From: Suilimivivens sp045586385
Lineage (GTDB): Bacteria; Bacillota; Clostridia; Lachnospirales; Lachnospiraceae
Assembly: GCA_045586385.1 (NCBI GenBank)
Contig: JAZNAE010000011.1
Coordinates: 124,001 to 188,000, forward strand
DNA length: 64,000 nt
Direction: 5' to 3'
In this document: positions 18,493 through 28,310 of the stretch, in pieces
How the letters are laid out: each line of letters starts with the position of its first letter
Numbering within the stretch: the first letter of the stretch is position 1
Translations under genes and position numbers: made by a program
The notes under the pieces: model-generated
Database searches by the model: none
The model's input: only the letters and a program-made list of their open reading frames with translations
What the model was told of the DNA's origin: nothing

Positions 18493-19626
18493 ATGCGTTT
18501 TTTATATATTGCACCAAGATATCATACTAATCAAATTCCTATAATGAAAGGGCTAGTGGAGAACGGACATGTAGTAAAGTTCTTTAGCCATTATACGGGA
18601 AAAATAGAAGATTATAAGTATGTGAAGCCTGATGTTATCGGATATTCATTGCTTTATAGAGCGATAGACTATTTTTATGTAAAAATGCTCCATAAAAATC
18701 AACCGAAGGCCGCAGATAAAAAACTGTTAATTGGCTTTCCGCCGATTTTTCACTTGAACCGTAAATTAAGAGACTATAATCCGGATGTAGTTATTATAAG
18801 AGAACGTTCTATTTATTCTATGGTTTCTTATATTCTTTGCAGAATGCATGGTTACCAAACAATTTTGTACAATCAAAGTCCGGTTTATGAGGAAATAAAG
18901 CAGGATTTTGCACATTGGATTGTAAGAAAATTAACACCAAAAGTACGTATGACTCCGGTGCTTGGAAAGCCCAATACCGAAATAAAAAAAGACGCGTGTG
19001 TTTTTTTCGTTCCATTTGTGATGGATTTACAATTATCTCCCGATAAAAGAAATTATTGTGAGAATGAAGTGATTCGAATATTCACTGTAGGTAAGTATGA
19101 GAAGAGAAAAAACTTATTGATGATGTTGGAAATAATAAAAGAACTTTCTGATGTTTATCCAATAGAATTAACAATAGCAGGAGAATGTTCCACAAAATTT
19201 CACAAAGAATATTATCAGAAATTGATAAAATATATTACTAAAGAAAAATTGCAAGAGAAGGTTACACTTTTACAAAATTTAAGCAGAGAAGAAATGAATA
19301 AAATATATGCAAAGACAGACTTGTTTGTGCTTCCCAGCACATTGGAACCAGCCAGTATTTCTCAGTTGGAGGCAATGGCTTTTTCTATACCGGTAATATG
19401 TAGTGATACGAATGGATCGGCTTGTTATGTAAAAGACGGACATAATGGTTTTTTGTTTAAAGACAATAGAATAGAAAGTTTAAAAGAAGCGATTGAGAAG
19501 ATAGTAAGAGACAGAAAACTTCTTATTGAAATGGGAAAAAATAGTTATTTGGATACAAAAAATAATTATCAGTTTATAAATTATTTCGAAGGAATTATGG
19601 AATGCATTCAATACTTAAAAAGATAG
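18493..19626 (+). CDS. GT4 family glycosyltransferase
   Basis: A 377-residue GT-B protein. The N-terminal domain is divergent (FLYIAPRYHTNQIPIMKGL), but the donor domain is clear: IFTVGKYEKRKNLLMML (about 197-213), FVLPSTLEPASISQLEAMAFSIPVIC (about 278-303) with the conserved acidic pair, and DGHNGFLF. RBS AGGACAGGA precedes the ATG. Its 3' end overlaps the CotH gene by 25 bases, which couples a cytoplasmic glycosyltransferase to the exported CotH/VTC cassette. Specificity unknown. Confidence 0.86.
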   Translation: MRFLYIAPRYHTNQIPIMKGLVENGHVVKFFSHYTGKIEDYKYVKPDVIGYSLLYRAIDYFYVKMLHKNQPKAADKKLLIGFPPIFHLNRKLRDYNPDVVIIRERSIYSMVSYILCRMHGYQTILYNQSPVYEEIKQDFAHWIVRKLTPKVRMTPVLGKPNTEIKKDACVFFVPFVMDLQLSPDKRNYCENEVIRIFTVGKYEKRKNLLMMLEIIKELSDVYPIELTIAGECSTKFHKEYYQKLIKYITKEKLQEKVTLLQNLSREEMNKIYAKTDLFVLPSTLEPASISQLEAMAFSIPVICSDTNGSACYVKDGHNGFLFKDNRIESLKEAIEKIVRDRKLLIEMGKNSYLDTKNNYQFINYFEGIMECIQYLKR

Positions 19627-21725
19627 GAAAAAAAACGAGCGTATCAATTTTATTTATGCTACTGATAGTGCTATGCATATTTACGGCATTGATATGTTAT
19701 TCCGCAGAAGCCTCTAATCATGTGGTAATCAATGAGATATGTAGCAATAATTTTTCGGTAGCAATTGATGAAAACGGAAATTATTCAGACTATGTAGAAT
19801 TATATAATCCGGCATGGGTTCCGGTTTCTTTGTCAGGATTTTCCTTGTCAGATAGCGAAAATGTTCCCCAAAAGTGTTTACTGGACACCGTGATGATTCC
19901 GGCAGGGGGGTATTATACTGTATGGTTAGACGGTTCCGATGGAGGCAGGGTCGGGCATGCGGAATTTAAGTTGTCTAAAGATGGGGAAAATATATATTTT
20001 ACCAATAAAGAGGGTAGAGTTATTGATTACGTGCAAGTGCCGAAACTAGAATATAATACTGTTTATGCAAGAAAAAAGGATGGAGAAAAAAAATGGGTAC
20101 GACAAACACCTTCGGAAGGAGTTTCAAATAATAATGAACAGGAACTTTTAAAAATAGAAGGCGAAGCACCGCTACTTTCCGCAGAAAGCGGGTTTTATAA
20201 AGAAGAATTTAAACTTTCAATGGTTGCAGCGGAAGGTCATGATATTTATTATACGTTAGATGGTAGTAATCCGACATTAAAATCTGCTCGATATGAAAAA
20301 CCGATTATAATTAATGATGCAAGTGGGAATATGAATTATTATTCTGCTAGAGATGATTTACAAGTGCAGATGAACTATATTCCAAATTTTCTTGTAGATA
20401 AGGCAACAATTGTAAGGGCGGTTTCTTTTAATGAACAGACTGGGACAATGAGTGAAACTGTGACAAAAACATATTTTGTTGATTTTGAAGAAAAAGAAGA
20501 ATATGCAGGATATTCAATTATTTCTTTGATATCTGATCCGCATAATCTATTTGATGAAAATTATGGAATATATGGAAATGGAAAAAAAGTTGCTGACATG
20601 ATTGCAAGTGGAGACGTTCCTTCTTATTTGGACTCTAATGCTATGAATCAAGGTAAAGAATGGGAACGGGAAGCTGTTTTGCAGTATTTTGACGAATTAG
20701 GAGAAGAGCATATTAATCAGACGATAGGTATTCGTATTTCAGGACAATCGACTAGAAGTGCGGCACAAAAATCGTTTAACCTTTATGCCAGAGAGATTTA
20801 TGATGAAAGTCCGGTGCTGGAATATGATTTTTTCGAAGGCAAAACGTATTCGTCTATCAAGTTGCGTAATGGTGGAACAGCGCATGAGGAAAGCAAAATT
20901 ACGGACCCTTTTTTGCAACAGATGTCTGCTGAGAGAAATGTTGCAACACAAGAATCAGAACCATGTGTACTTTTTTTAAACGGAGAGTACTGGGGTATCT
21001 ATAATATCAGAGAAAGATATAAAGAGGATTATTTTCTCAATCATTATGGAATCAGTAAAGAAAATATCTGGATGCTGGATGCCGGAACAATGAGTATTGG
21101 ATCGTATGATGCATGGAATAATTTTCAAGAAGTGACAAAATTTATAGCAGAAAATGATATGAAAATAGCAGAAAATTATCTAAAAGCTTCCCAGCTTGTG
21201 GACATACAAAGTTTAATAGACTTTTATTGCATTAACCTATATATCGATAATACGGATGTAGCATTTGATAAAAATATGGGCATCTGGCGCTCCATTCAGA
21301 TGGGAGAGAATGAATTGGAAGATGGCAAATGGCGATTTATGCTTTACGATTTGGACGGGGCGTTGGATGCACCGGATAATAATACCTTTACGAATTCTGT
21401 GTGGTGGAAACAAGACTTTGATTTGATGGATGAACCGCTTATTAAAAGTCTAATACAGAATGAGGAGTTTAAACAACAGTTTTATGACACTTTTTTGGAA
21501 ATAGCAGAGACTACGTTTTCCTACGAGAGAGTTCATGAGGAATTAATGAATTGGAAAGAGGTTTATGCGGTGCAGGCAGTAAAGAGTCACCAAAGATTTC
21601 TTTCGGATGGTATAACCGTGGAATCTTATGAGGGATATATAGAAAAAATAGATAATTTTTTTAAGAAAAGACCGGATTATATTATCGGATATCTGGAAGA
21701 AGAATTAGGACTGGGGAAGAAATGA
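19602..21725 (+). CDS. CotH-family protein with lamin-tail and chitobiase-C-like domains
   Basis: A 707-residue exported protein. Residues about 12-37 form a signal anchor. Then come a lamin-tail-like beta domain (about 40-145: VVINEICSNN, DYVELYNP, SLSGFSLSD), a chitobiase/hexosaminidase-C-like domain (about 185-290: YYTLDGSNPTL, ATIVRAVSF) and a CotH domain (about 300-690). CotH signatures are GIRISGQSTR, YWGIYNIRERYKEDYFLNHYG and RFMLYDLDGALD, with the DxD expected for the kinase-like active site. Bacillus CotH phosphorylates spore-coat proteins; the substrate here is unknown. The next genes (carbohydrate-binding lipoprotein, VTC, DUF4956) often accompany such CotH proteins in clostridia, from memory of the family. 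Confidence 0.87.
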   Translation: MHSILKKIGKKTSVSILFMLLIVLCIFTALICYSAEASNHVVINEICSNNFSVAIDENGNYSDYVELYNPAWVPVSLSGFSLSDSENVPQKCLLDTVMIPAGGYYTVWLDGSDGGRVGHAEFKLSKDGENIYFTNKEGRVIDYVQVPKLEYNTVYARKKDGEKKWVRQTPSEGVSNNNEQELLKIEGEAPLLSAESGFYKEEFKLSMVAAEGHDIYYTLDGSNPTLKSARYEKPIIINDASGNMNYYSARDDLQVQMNYIPNFLVDKATIVRAVSFNEQTGTMSETVTKTYFVDFEEKEEYAGYSIISLISDPHNLFDENYGIYGNGKKVADMIASGDVPSYLDSNAMNQGKEWEREAVLQYFDELGEEHINQTIGIRISGQSTRSAAQKSFNLYAREIYDESPVLEYDFFEGKTYSSIKLRNGGTAHEESKITDPFLQQMSAERNVATQESEPCVLFLNGEYWGIYNIRERYKEDYFLNHYGISKENIWMLDAGTMSIGSYDAWNNFQEVTKFIAENDMKIAENYLKASQLVDIQSLIDFYCINLYIDNTDVAFDKNMGIWRSIQMGENELEDGKWRFMLYDLDGALDAPDNNTFTNSVWWKQDFDLMDEPLIKSLIQNEEFKQQFYDTFLEIAETTFSYERVHEELMNWKEVYAVQAVKSHQRFLSDGITVESYEGYIEKIDNFFKKRPDYIIGYLEEELGLGKK

Positions 21726-21732
21726 GGCTACA

Positions 21733-22578
21733 ATGTATAAAAAGTATTTGATATTTGTGATGTTATTAATAAATGCAATGGTTTTGGCCGGATGTGGACA
21801 GCTGCTGAATGCATCTGTAGGGATGAAAAATATGCAAGAAGAAACTACATTGCAAGAAGAGATGCGTCTTTATGAGATTACAGATGCTGATACAGATGTG
21901 ACGATAGATAACGCTAAAGAAATTTACATGAATGAGATTGATGAGACAACCTTGATAATTAGTGAAGGTGGTGATTACATTCTTTCCGGAAGAAATGATA
22001 ATTGTAATATTCTCATAAATGCTTATGAGGATGAAAACGTACATTTGTTTTTAAGGAATACTGAGTTGGCAGCAGAAAGTGGACCGGTCATTTATGTAGA
22101 AAAAGCCGGAAAAGTAATTGTTACGCTATTAGAAGGCACTATAAATACTATTTCTGACAGCCCCGAATATATGACAGAAGCGGAGGCTTGTATTTTTAGC
22201 AACAGTGATTTGACAATTAATGGGAAAGGAATGCTTTCAGTTTATGGTTATTATCATGACGCCATACGTTCTAAAGATAGATTGAAAGTTGTAGAGACTT
22301 CTCTTTCTGTAAAAGCAAAGAACAATGCTTTGAGAGGGAATGATGGTGTTGTAATGCAAGACAGCATGCTGGAAATCGAAAGCGAAGGTACTGGTATTCT
22401 GGCAAATAATGCTCAATCTTATGTGGTGTTACAGGGCGGAAAGTGTAAAGTTATTTCCGGGGAAAATGCCATTGCAGCAGATAGTTATGTGCTAATTCAA
22501 GATTGCGAGTATGATTTATATTCGGTATTGGAAACAGCAAAGTGCAGTGGAATAAAGAAAATAGAAGAGGAAGATTAA
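21733..22578 (+). CDS. Carbohydrate-binding-domain lipoprotein (Cthe_2159/DUF4353-like)
   Basis: A 281-residue predicted lipoprotein. The signal ends in a clear lipobox LAGC with the lipidated Cys at residue 21. The rest is a beta-helix-like repeat protein (ISEGGDYILSGRNDNCNILINA, LTINGKGMLSVYGYYHDAIRSKDRLKV, NALRGNDGVVMQDSMLEI). This matches the pattern of the clostridial Cthe_2159-type calcium and acidic-polysaccharide-binding beta-helix family, though this copy is shorter. It would sit on the outer face of the membrane. Located 7 bases after the CotH gene and 2 bases before VTC. Assignment rests on repeat pattern and context. Confidence 0.75.
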   Translation: MYKKYLIFVMLLINAMVLAGCGQLLNASVGMKNMQEETTLQEEMRLYEITDADTDVTIDNAKEIYMNEIDETTLIISEGGDYILSGRNDNCNILINAYEDENVHLFLRNTELAAESGPVIYVEKAGKVIVTLLEGTINTISDSPEYMTEAEACIFSNSDLTINGKGMLSVYGYYHDAIRSKDRLKVVETSLSVKAKNNALRGNDGVVMQDSMLEIESEGTGILANNAQSYVVLQGGKCKVISGENAIAADSYVLIQDCEYDLYSVLETAKCSGIKKIEEED

Positions 22579-22580
22579 AG

Positions 22581-23297
22581 ATGGGAAGACCGTCAGAAAA
22601 AAAATATAGGCATGAATATAAATATATTTGTAATGCCTTACAGAGTGCGGTGCTGAAGGTAAGAGTTCAAGGTTTAATGAAAAGAGATCCACATGCAGGG
22701 ATAGATGGAGCATACCGTATAAGGAGTCTATATTTTGACGATTTAGAGGATAGATGCTATTATGAGAATGAGAGTGGAATCGGAGAAAGGGATAAATACA
22801 GAATACGCATTTACAATAGTGATAGTAGTAGGATTATGCTTGAGAAAAAGAGCAAATCACGTGGAATGACGCTGAAAACATCTTGTCGGATTACGGAAGA
22901 GGAATGCAGAACGTTTATGTCAGCCAGGCTACCAATTGTCTATGAAGAGATGCCTCAAATAAAGAAACAACTCATTAGAGAAATGAATCAAAAGAATATG
23001 CATCCTGTAGTGGTTGTAGAGTATGTGAGGTATCCGTTTGTAGAAAGAAACGGGAATGTACGAGTGACATTTGATGAAAATATTAGTTCTTCAAATGATA
23101 TAATGCGATTCTTAGATGAAAATCTGACTTTTAGACCAATAATGGAAAAAGGTCAACACATTTTGGAAGTAAAGTGGGATGAATTTTTGCCGGATTATTT
23201 AAAGCAACATTTGCAAGTTGATTCGCTTTCAAGAAGTAGTTTTTCAAAATATTATTTATGTAGGAAATATAATGCCTATGGAGGGGTCAAAGTATGA
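22581..23297 (+). CDS. Polyphosphate polymerase (VTC) domain protein
   Basis: A 238-residue VTC-domain protein. Yeast Vtc4 makes polyphosphate from ATP inside a triphosphate-tunnel fold. Tunnel-lining basic and acidic strands are visible: RHEYKYIC (N-terminus), YRIRSLYFDD, DKYRIRIYNS, RIMLEKKSK, VVVEYVRYPF and VKWDEFLP. The protein is soluble and probably cytoplasmic. The ATG at 22581 has AGAGGAAG upstream; a GTG at 22542 would overlap the previous gene by 37 bases and is less likely. It overlaps DUF4956 by ATGA. Bacterial VTC proteins beside CotH may serve phosphotransfer other than polyphosphate storage. Confidence 0.85.
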   Translation: MGRPSEKKYRHEYKYICNALQSAVLKVRVQGLMKRDPHAGIDGAYRIRSLYFDDLEDRCYYENESGIGERDKYRIRIYNSDSSRIMLEKKSKSRGMTLKTSCRITEEECRTFMSARLPIVYEEMPQIKKQLIREMNQKNMHPVVVVEYVRYPFVERNGNVRVTFDENISSSNDIMRFLDENLTFRPIMEKGQHILEVKWDEFLPDYLKQHLQVDSLSRSSFSKYYLCRKYNAYGGVKV

Positions 23298-23968
23298 ATT
23301 TTGTTGATGTGTTTAAAAAGTCTTTTTTGGAAGGATATGCGTCTGCAAACCTTACAGTAAAATCGATTATTATATGCATGTTGATAACTATTATGATATC
23401 AGCATACATTTTTATGGTTTATCGGTTGGTAAACAGAAATACTTTTTATAATAAAAATTTCAATATTTCATTGCCGGCAATCGCAATCATTACTGCAGCG
23501 ATTATATTGACAATTCAATCCAATATAGTTATTTCTTTGGGTATGGTAGGTGCATTGTCTATTGTTCGATTCAGAACAGCAATTAAAGATCCAATGGATT
23601 TGGTATATTTGTTTTGGGCAATCAGTGTGGGAATTATTTGCGGGGCTGGTTTTGCGGTGATAGCGGTTATTGCATCAGGAGTTCTTACAATAGGAATTTT
23701 GTTTGCAGATTGGTTACCGGTGGCAAAAGCATCTCAGATTTTGATTATAAATTGCAGTTCTTTTGAGAATGAAGATGTTGTCATGGAAGTAGTGAAGAAA
23801 TACTGCTCCCTGCATAAAGTAAAGGCGAGAAATTTGGCACAGGATCATTTGGATATGGCAATTGAAATCAGGGTAAAAGAAGAAGGGGCTCTTGTAAAGG
23901 AACTTATGAATGTGAAAAATGTGGTTTCTGCATCGCTTATTTCACATGACGGGGAAGTGACATTTTAG
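23294..23968 (+). CDS. DUF4956 membrane protein
   Basis: A 224-residue protein with about four membrane spans in the first 150 residues and a soluble C-terminal domain (about 155-224). The segment LGMVGALSIVRFRTAIKDP (about 81-99) is the family hallmark. Function is not established. Genome neighbours of this family are regularly VTC proteins, so it may pass or anchor the polymerase product; this is inference. ATGA overlap with VTC implies fixed stoichiometry. Confidence 0.85.
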   Translation: MNFVDVFKKSFLEGYASANLTVKSIIICMLITIMISAYIFMVYRLVNRNTFYNKNFNISLPAIAIITAAIILTIQSNIVISLGMVGALSIVRFRTAIKDPMDLVYLFWAISVGIICGAGFAVIAVIASGVLTIGILFADWLPVAKASQILIINCSSFENEDVVMEVVKKYCSLHKVKARNLAQDHLDMAIEIRVKEEGALVKELMNVKNVVSASLISHDGEVTF

Positions 23969-23995
23969 AGCAGTAAATAAAAGAAGGGCAAACAT

Positions 23996-25738
23996 ATGTT
24001 AAAGAAATTAAATTATATTTTTTCCAAGGCAGATAAACGGTCGGTTGTATTATTGACAATAGCAATTATTATAGGAAGCTTTCTCGAAATTTTGACGGTA
24101 TCTGTTTTCGAACCATTTATTAATATCGTCATGAATCCGGAGGAACTACAGAGCAGTGCTGTTGGAATATTAATTGGGCGGTTTGTACAAATAAATGATA
24201 CTAAGCAGTTTTTAGCATTGCTTGCGGGAATTATAATTGTAATTTATATTGTTAAAAACATTTATATCATTATGGAAAAAAATGCTATATACAAATTTTC
24301 CTATAGAATACAGCAAAAGATATCTACTAATTTATTGAAAGCATATATGAGCGAACCATATACATTCCATTTGGGTAAAAATGTTTCTGTACTTCAAAGA
24401 AGTATGCAGGAAGATACCGACCAGTTTACCAAGGCTATTCTTCATTTTATGGAGATGATAGCAGAAATGTTTGTTTGTATTGCATTAGGGATATATTTAT
24501 TTATTGTGAGTAAGTCTATTACAGTTATTATTGTAGGATTACTACTTGTCTGTCTTGCTGTATTTTCTTATGTTTCTAAAAAGTATTCTGTTCAATGGGG
24601 AAAAGACGGACAACGATATAAGGCTAGAATTTATCAGTGGATGAACCAGTCATTGGGAGGAATTAAAGAACTTAAGGTACTGAATCGCGAGAATAATTTC
24701 ATTGAAAGTTATGATAACTATTTTGGAAAGTACGTTAATGTTTTGAGATATAATAGACTTCTTGGTGTTATGCCCAAGTATATTATTGAGATGGTGAGTA
24801 TGACGGGATTGCTTTTGGCAATTATCGTTAAATTGTTTTTTGGAATTAAAGATATTGTTGATTTTGTTCCGCAATTAGCGGTGTTTGCTGTAGCGGCATT
24901 TAGATTGCTACCTTCGGTTGGAAGAATTAATGAACATTTATCTATTGTATTATACGCAGTACCATCTATTGATTTAATATATAATGACTTGAAAGAGATA
25001 GAAGAGCTTCCGGAAATTATAAAAGTATGTGATGAGAAGTGGAAGTTTAAAGATGTAATTTCAGTAAAAAATATTAAGTACCATTATCCGAGTAATGAGG
25101 TGAATATAATAGATGAAGCAAACTTTACTGTTACAAGAGGACAAACGGTTGCTTTTATTGGGACATCCGGTGCCGGAAAATCAACCATGATTGATATTCT
25201 GTTGGGACTTTTAACGCCGCAAATGGGAAAGATATATGCAGACTCATTAAATGTATATAAAAATTTACCTACATGGCAAAAGGAAATTGGGTATATTCCA
25301 CAAGTGATTTATTTATCGGATGATACTATTAGAAATAACGTTGCATTTGGAATAAGAGAAGAAGATATCAATGAGCAGGCTGTGATTCATGCACTTGAAC
25401 AAGCGCAGTTGTATGAATATGTTGATAGTCTTCCGGATGGTCTTGATACTTTTGTGGGAGACAGAGGAATTCGCTTGTCTGGTGGACAACGGCAACGTAT
25501 CGGCATTGCTCGAGCATTGTATCATAATCCGGAGATATTGGTACTAGATGAAGCAACATCAGCTTTGGATACTGATACTGAAACTGCTGTAATGGAAGCA
25601 ATTGATAACTTTAGAGGGCAAAAAACTATTTTAATTATCGCCCACCGACTTACTACGGTTAGAAATGCTGACGTTATCTACGAGGTTATTGATGGAAAAG
25701 TAGTGGAACGCTTTAAGGAAGAGGTTTTCGAAGAGTAA
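23996..25738 (+). CDS. PglK/MsbA-like ABC transporter, fused permease-ATPase (copy 1)
   Basis: A 580-residue ABC half-transporter. Six membrane helices occupy about residues 15-310. The ATPase domain has Walker A GTSGAGKST (about 388-396), signature LSGGQRQRIGIARAL (about 494-508), Walker B ILVLDEATSALD and switch IAHRL. The closest recognisable type is the flippase that moves lipid-linked oligosaccharides (PglK/MsbA), which works as a homodimer. A paralogue at 38764 shares order and motifs. RBS AGAAGGGC precedes the ATG. Substrate unproven. Confidence 0.88.
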   Translation: MLKKLNYIFSKADKRSVVLLTIAIIIGSFLEILTVSVFEPFINIVMNPEELQSSAVGILIGRFVQINDTKQFLALLAGIIIVIYIVKNIYIIMEKNAIYKFSYRIQQKISTNLLKAYMSEPYTFHLGKNVSVLQRSMQEDTDQFTKAILHFMEMIAEMFVCIALGIYLFIVSKSITVIIVGLLLVCLAVFSYVSKKYSVQWGKDGQRYKARIYQWMNQSLGGIKELKVLNRENNFIESYDNYFGKYVNVLRYNRLLGVMPKYIIEMVSMTGLLLAIIVKLFFGIKDIVDFVPQLAVFAVAAFRLLPSVGRINEHLSIVLYAVPSIDLIYNDLKEIEELPEIIKVCDEKWKFKDVISVKNIKYHYPSNEVNIIDEANFTVTRGQTVAFIGTSGAGKSTMIDILLGLLTPQMGKIYADSLNVYKNLPTWQKEIGYIPQVIYLSDDTIRNNVAFGIREEDINEQAVIHALEQAQLYEYVDSLPDGLDTFVGDRGIRLSGGQRQRIGIARALYHNPEILVLDEATSALDTDTETAVMEAIDNFRGQKTILIIAHRLTTVRNADVIYEVIDGKVVERFKEEVFEE

Positions 25739-25771
25739 TATAATGAAATGTATAAATTGGAGTAGTGGGAC

Positions 25772-28282
25772 ATGAAAAGAAATTGGTTTTTTTTGATATT
25801 GTTTGTTAGTTTAAGTATTATATTTGTAAAAAGAGAAGTATATTTGCCGATGCCCATAGTATCCAATCCTGATTCATGGATTTTGTTCACTACACAAGAC
25901 GATGAGCTAGAACAGACATGGCAGCCCAGCGTAAAAGCAATCAAAACTGTTCAGATGCCGTATTATGCAGAAAATAGTTTTAATAGTGATATACAATTTA
26001 AAATTTATTCTGATGATTATTCACAAGTATTAGTTGAAATGGTGAAGCCAAATTGCACATTTGTTGCAGGAGAATCCGGAGTAGTTGAATTTGATTTTGA
26101 CAGAACTACAGTGACACTAGGAGAGCGATATCGACTGCACATTTCATTTATAAATGCAACTACAGATGGATCAATCCGCATTGCATCCGGAACTAATTAT
26201 GGTGGGTGTAGTATTTCAGGAAAAGATGTTGAACAGGCTGCTGCGCTGAATATTATATTCGCAAAGTATTCTAAATTGTTTTGGATAACGGCAGTTTTAT
26301 TTCCGATATTGTCGTATTCTCTGCTATCAATGGTTATAACAAGAGCAAGTTGGGAAGAGACTGTAGCGTTATCCTTTTTTGCTGAAGGAATTGTATTGTA
26401 TTTTTTTGGCGTAATGAATCAACTATTATTAGGACTAAACATAGTATATGCACTAGCAATTATTTGTCTCTTGATAGCAATATATATTTTTAATAAAAAA
26501 AATCTAAATTTAAAGGAATTGCTTTCACCGGGATTGTTCATTTACTTACTCTTCTTTTGCATTATTATCATCACCAGTAATGGAGATTGGCTTGGAAAAC
26601 GTGACGATTTAAGGCATTGGGGAATTGCTGTTCAAGACATGTTTTGCTATGACTCATTGGCAAATCATGTGAATACGACAGTGATTTTACCAAGGTATCT
26701 TCCATTTACAGCATTAATAGAATATGTGTTTGTTTATATGAATGGTATGTTTGGCGAAGATATTTTACTGATTTCATACCAAACGATAGTTTTAAGTGTC
26801 TTACTTATAATGTATAAACCACTTCAGAAGAAAGATGGGATGAAATTAGTTATTCCAAGTATTATTACCATGATATGTGTGCCGATTATCTTTTTTAATG
26901 ATATATCCTCCAGTATCATGGTAGATTCGTTGCAGGCAGTAATTGTTGCGTATATTTTGATTTGTTATTATACAGAAGATGTCACATGGTTTAACAGAAT
27001 ACGAATTACAAGTGCCATGATAGCATTAACGCTTGTAAAGGATGTTGGTCTTGTTCTTGCCGGGATGACAGCACTTATCATATTTGGAGATATGATAGCC
27101 AGACAGATAAAGGAAAAGAAAGTATGTATTAAAGAATTATGCTATCCTATTGCATGTGTGGTGATTGTCTTAGCAATGTATTTCAGCTGGCAGAATTATT
27201 TATCTATTCCGCCCAAGCAGATTAGTGAATCAGAAATTCAAGAAGCTGCTTTATATGGAGAAACAACATTAGAAGGTGAAACGACAGTTACTACCACGGC
27301 AATAAGTGCAAGCGGAATTACAATAGATAGCCTGATAGCAATTTTGAAAGGAAATGGAGAGCCATATCAACAACAGGTGACACGTAATTTTATAATTGAA
27401 TTGTTTGACGGAGAAACCTATTCCTTCGGACCAATTATGTTTTCATTTGTTGATTTACTATTCATGAACGTTTTTTTAATAGTAACACTTGGATATTTCG
27501 GATACTGGAAAGATAAAAAGTATAGAATGTATACTTTTGCTCTCTTGATAATATTAGCCAGCCTTTGTTTGTGTGCATTTATGCTCGTTATGTATTGGTT
27601 TGTTTTTTCTCTATATCAAGCATTAGGGCTTACTTCCTTCGGACGTTATCTCGCACCATATCTATGCGCTGTAATTATAGTTATTATGCGTCTTATATTT
27701 GAACAATTACAATATAAGGGCGATCCGCGAAAAGAAAAGTATATGGTATATACATTATCTTTATTATTATTCATTAGTGTACCTGTTGCAGGTATTGTAG
27801 TCGAGAGCAAGGATAGAGAAGGATATGCTACAGAAGAAAATACTTATGGCTATGGTGAGATAGCAGAGATTTTGAGAAGCGTTGCAAAAAGAGGGGAAAG
27901 GGCATATTTTATATGCACTAATAGTGAAGGATATTCAGAATATCTTTTTAGAAATGCAATTTGTCCGATTGTATCTGAGCATGAGAATTGGAATATCGTA
28001 TTGTCAGAAGAAGTTTTTTCTGAAAAATACGAATTATATGATGCAAAGGGAATTGATGAAACCACGCCTCAATATCTGCCTGTTGTGGAATGGAAGAAGG
28101 AATTAGAAAAGTGCAAGTATGTAGTTGTTTTTCATGCGAATGAATTATTTAAGCAGTCATATGGAGAAGTGTTTGAAGAACCCAATCAAATAGAAGACGG
28201 CAGCATTTATCAAGTTCATCATAGCGGAGAGGATATATTGCTTCGAAGGATAGGAAAAACAGGGATAAAAAGTTGGCAGTAA
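25772..28282 (+). CDS. Large GT-C-like membrane protein with external beta domain
   Basis: An 836-residue membrane protein. A first span (residues about 5-20) is followed by a predicted beta-rich extracytoplasmic domain (about 30-165), about twelve spans (about 168-690) and a soluble C-terminal region. After the early spans comes GKRDDLRHWGIAVQDM with YLPFTALIEYVF some 35 residues later. The protein at 57526 has the matching DEMSHWGPMAKEI and DYPPVIAIFEAAW, which suggests a shared family with an external acidic active site. No named family is recognised. It may transfer a lipid-linked sugar outside the cell. Confidence 0.6.
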   Translation: MKRNWFFLILFVSLSIIFVKREVYLPMPIVSNPDSWILFTTQDDELEQTWQPSVKAIKTVQMPYYAENSFNSDIQFKIYSDDYSQVLVEMVKPNCTFVAGESGVVEFDFDRTTVTLGERYRLHISFINATTDGSIRIASGTNYGGCSISGKDVEQAAALNIIFAKYSKLFWITAVLFPILSYSLLSMVITRASWEETVALSFFAEGIVLYFFGVMNQLLLGLNIVYALAIICLLIAIYIFNKKNLNLKELLSPGLFIYLLFFCIIIITSNGDWLGKRDDLRHWGIAVQDMFCYDSLANHVNTTVILPRYLPFTALIEYVFVYMNGMFGEDILLISYQTIVLSVLLIMYKPLQKKDGMKLVIPSIITMICVPIIFFNDISSSIMVDSLQAVIVAYILICYYTEDVTWFNRIRITSAMIALTLVKDVGLVLAGMTALIIFGDMIARQIKEKKVCIKELCYPIACVVIVLAMYFSWQNYLSIPPKQISESEIQEAALYGETTLEGETTVTTTAISASGITIDSLIAILKGNGEPYQQQVTRNFIIELFDGETYSFGPIMFSFVDLLFMNVFLIVTLGYFGYWKDKKYRMYTFALLIILASLCLCAFMLVMYWFVFSLYQALGLTSFGRYLAPYLCAVIIVIMRLIFEQLQYKGDPRKEKYMVYTLSLLLFISVPVAGIVVESKDREGYATEENTYGYGEIAEILRSVAKRGERAYFICTNSEGYSEYLFRNAICPIVSEHENWNIVLSEEVFSEKYELYDAKGIDETTPQYLPVVEWKKELEKCKYVVVFHANELFKQSYGEVFEEPNQIEDGSIYQVHHSGEDILLRRIGKTGIKSWQ

Positions 28283-28310
28283 ACTAAACTGATAAATAAA
28301 GAGGGTAGTC

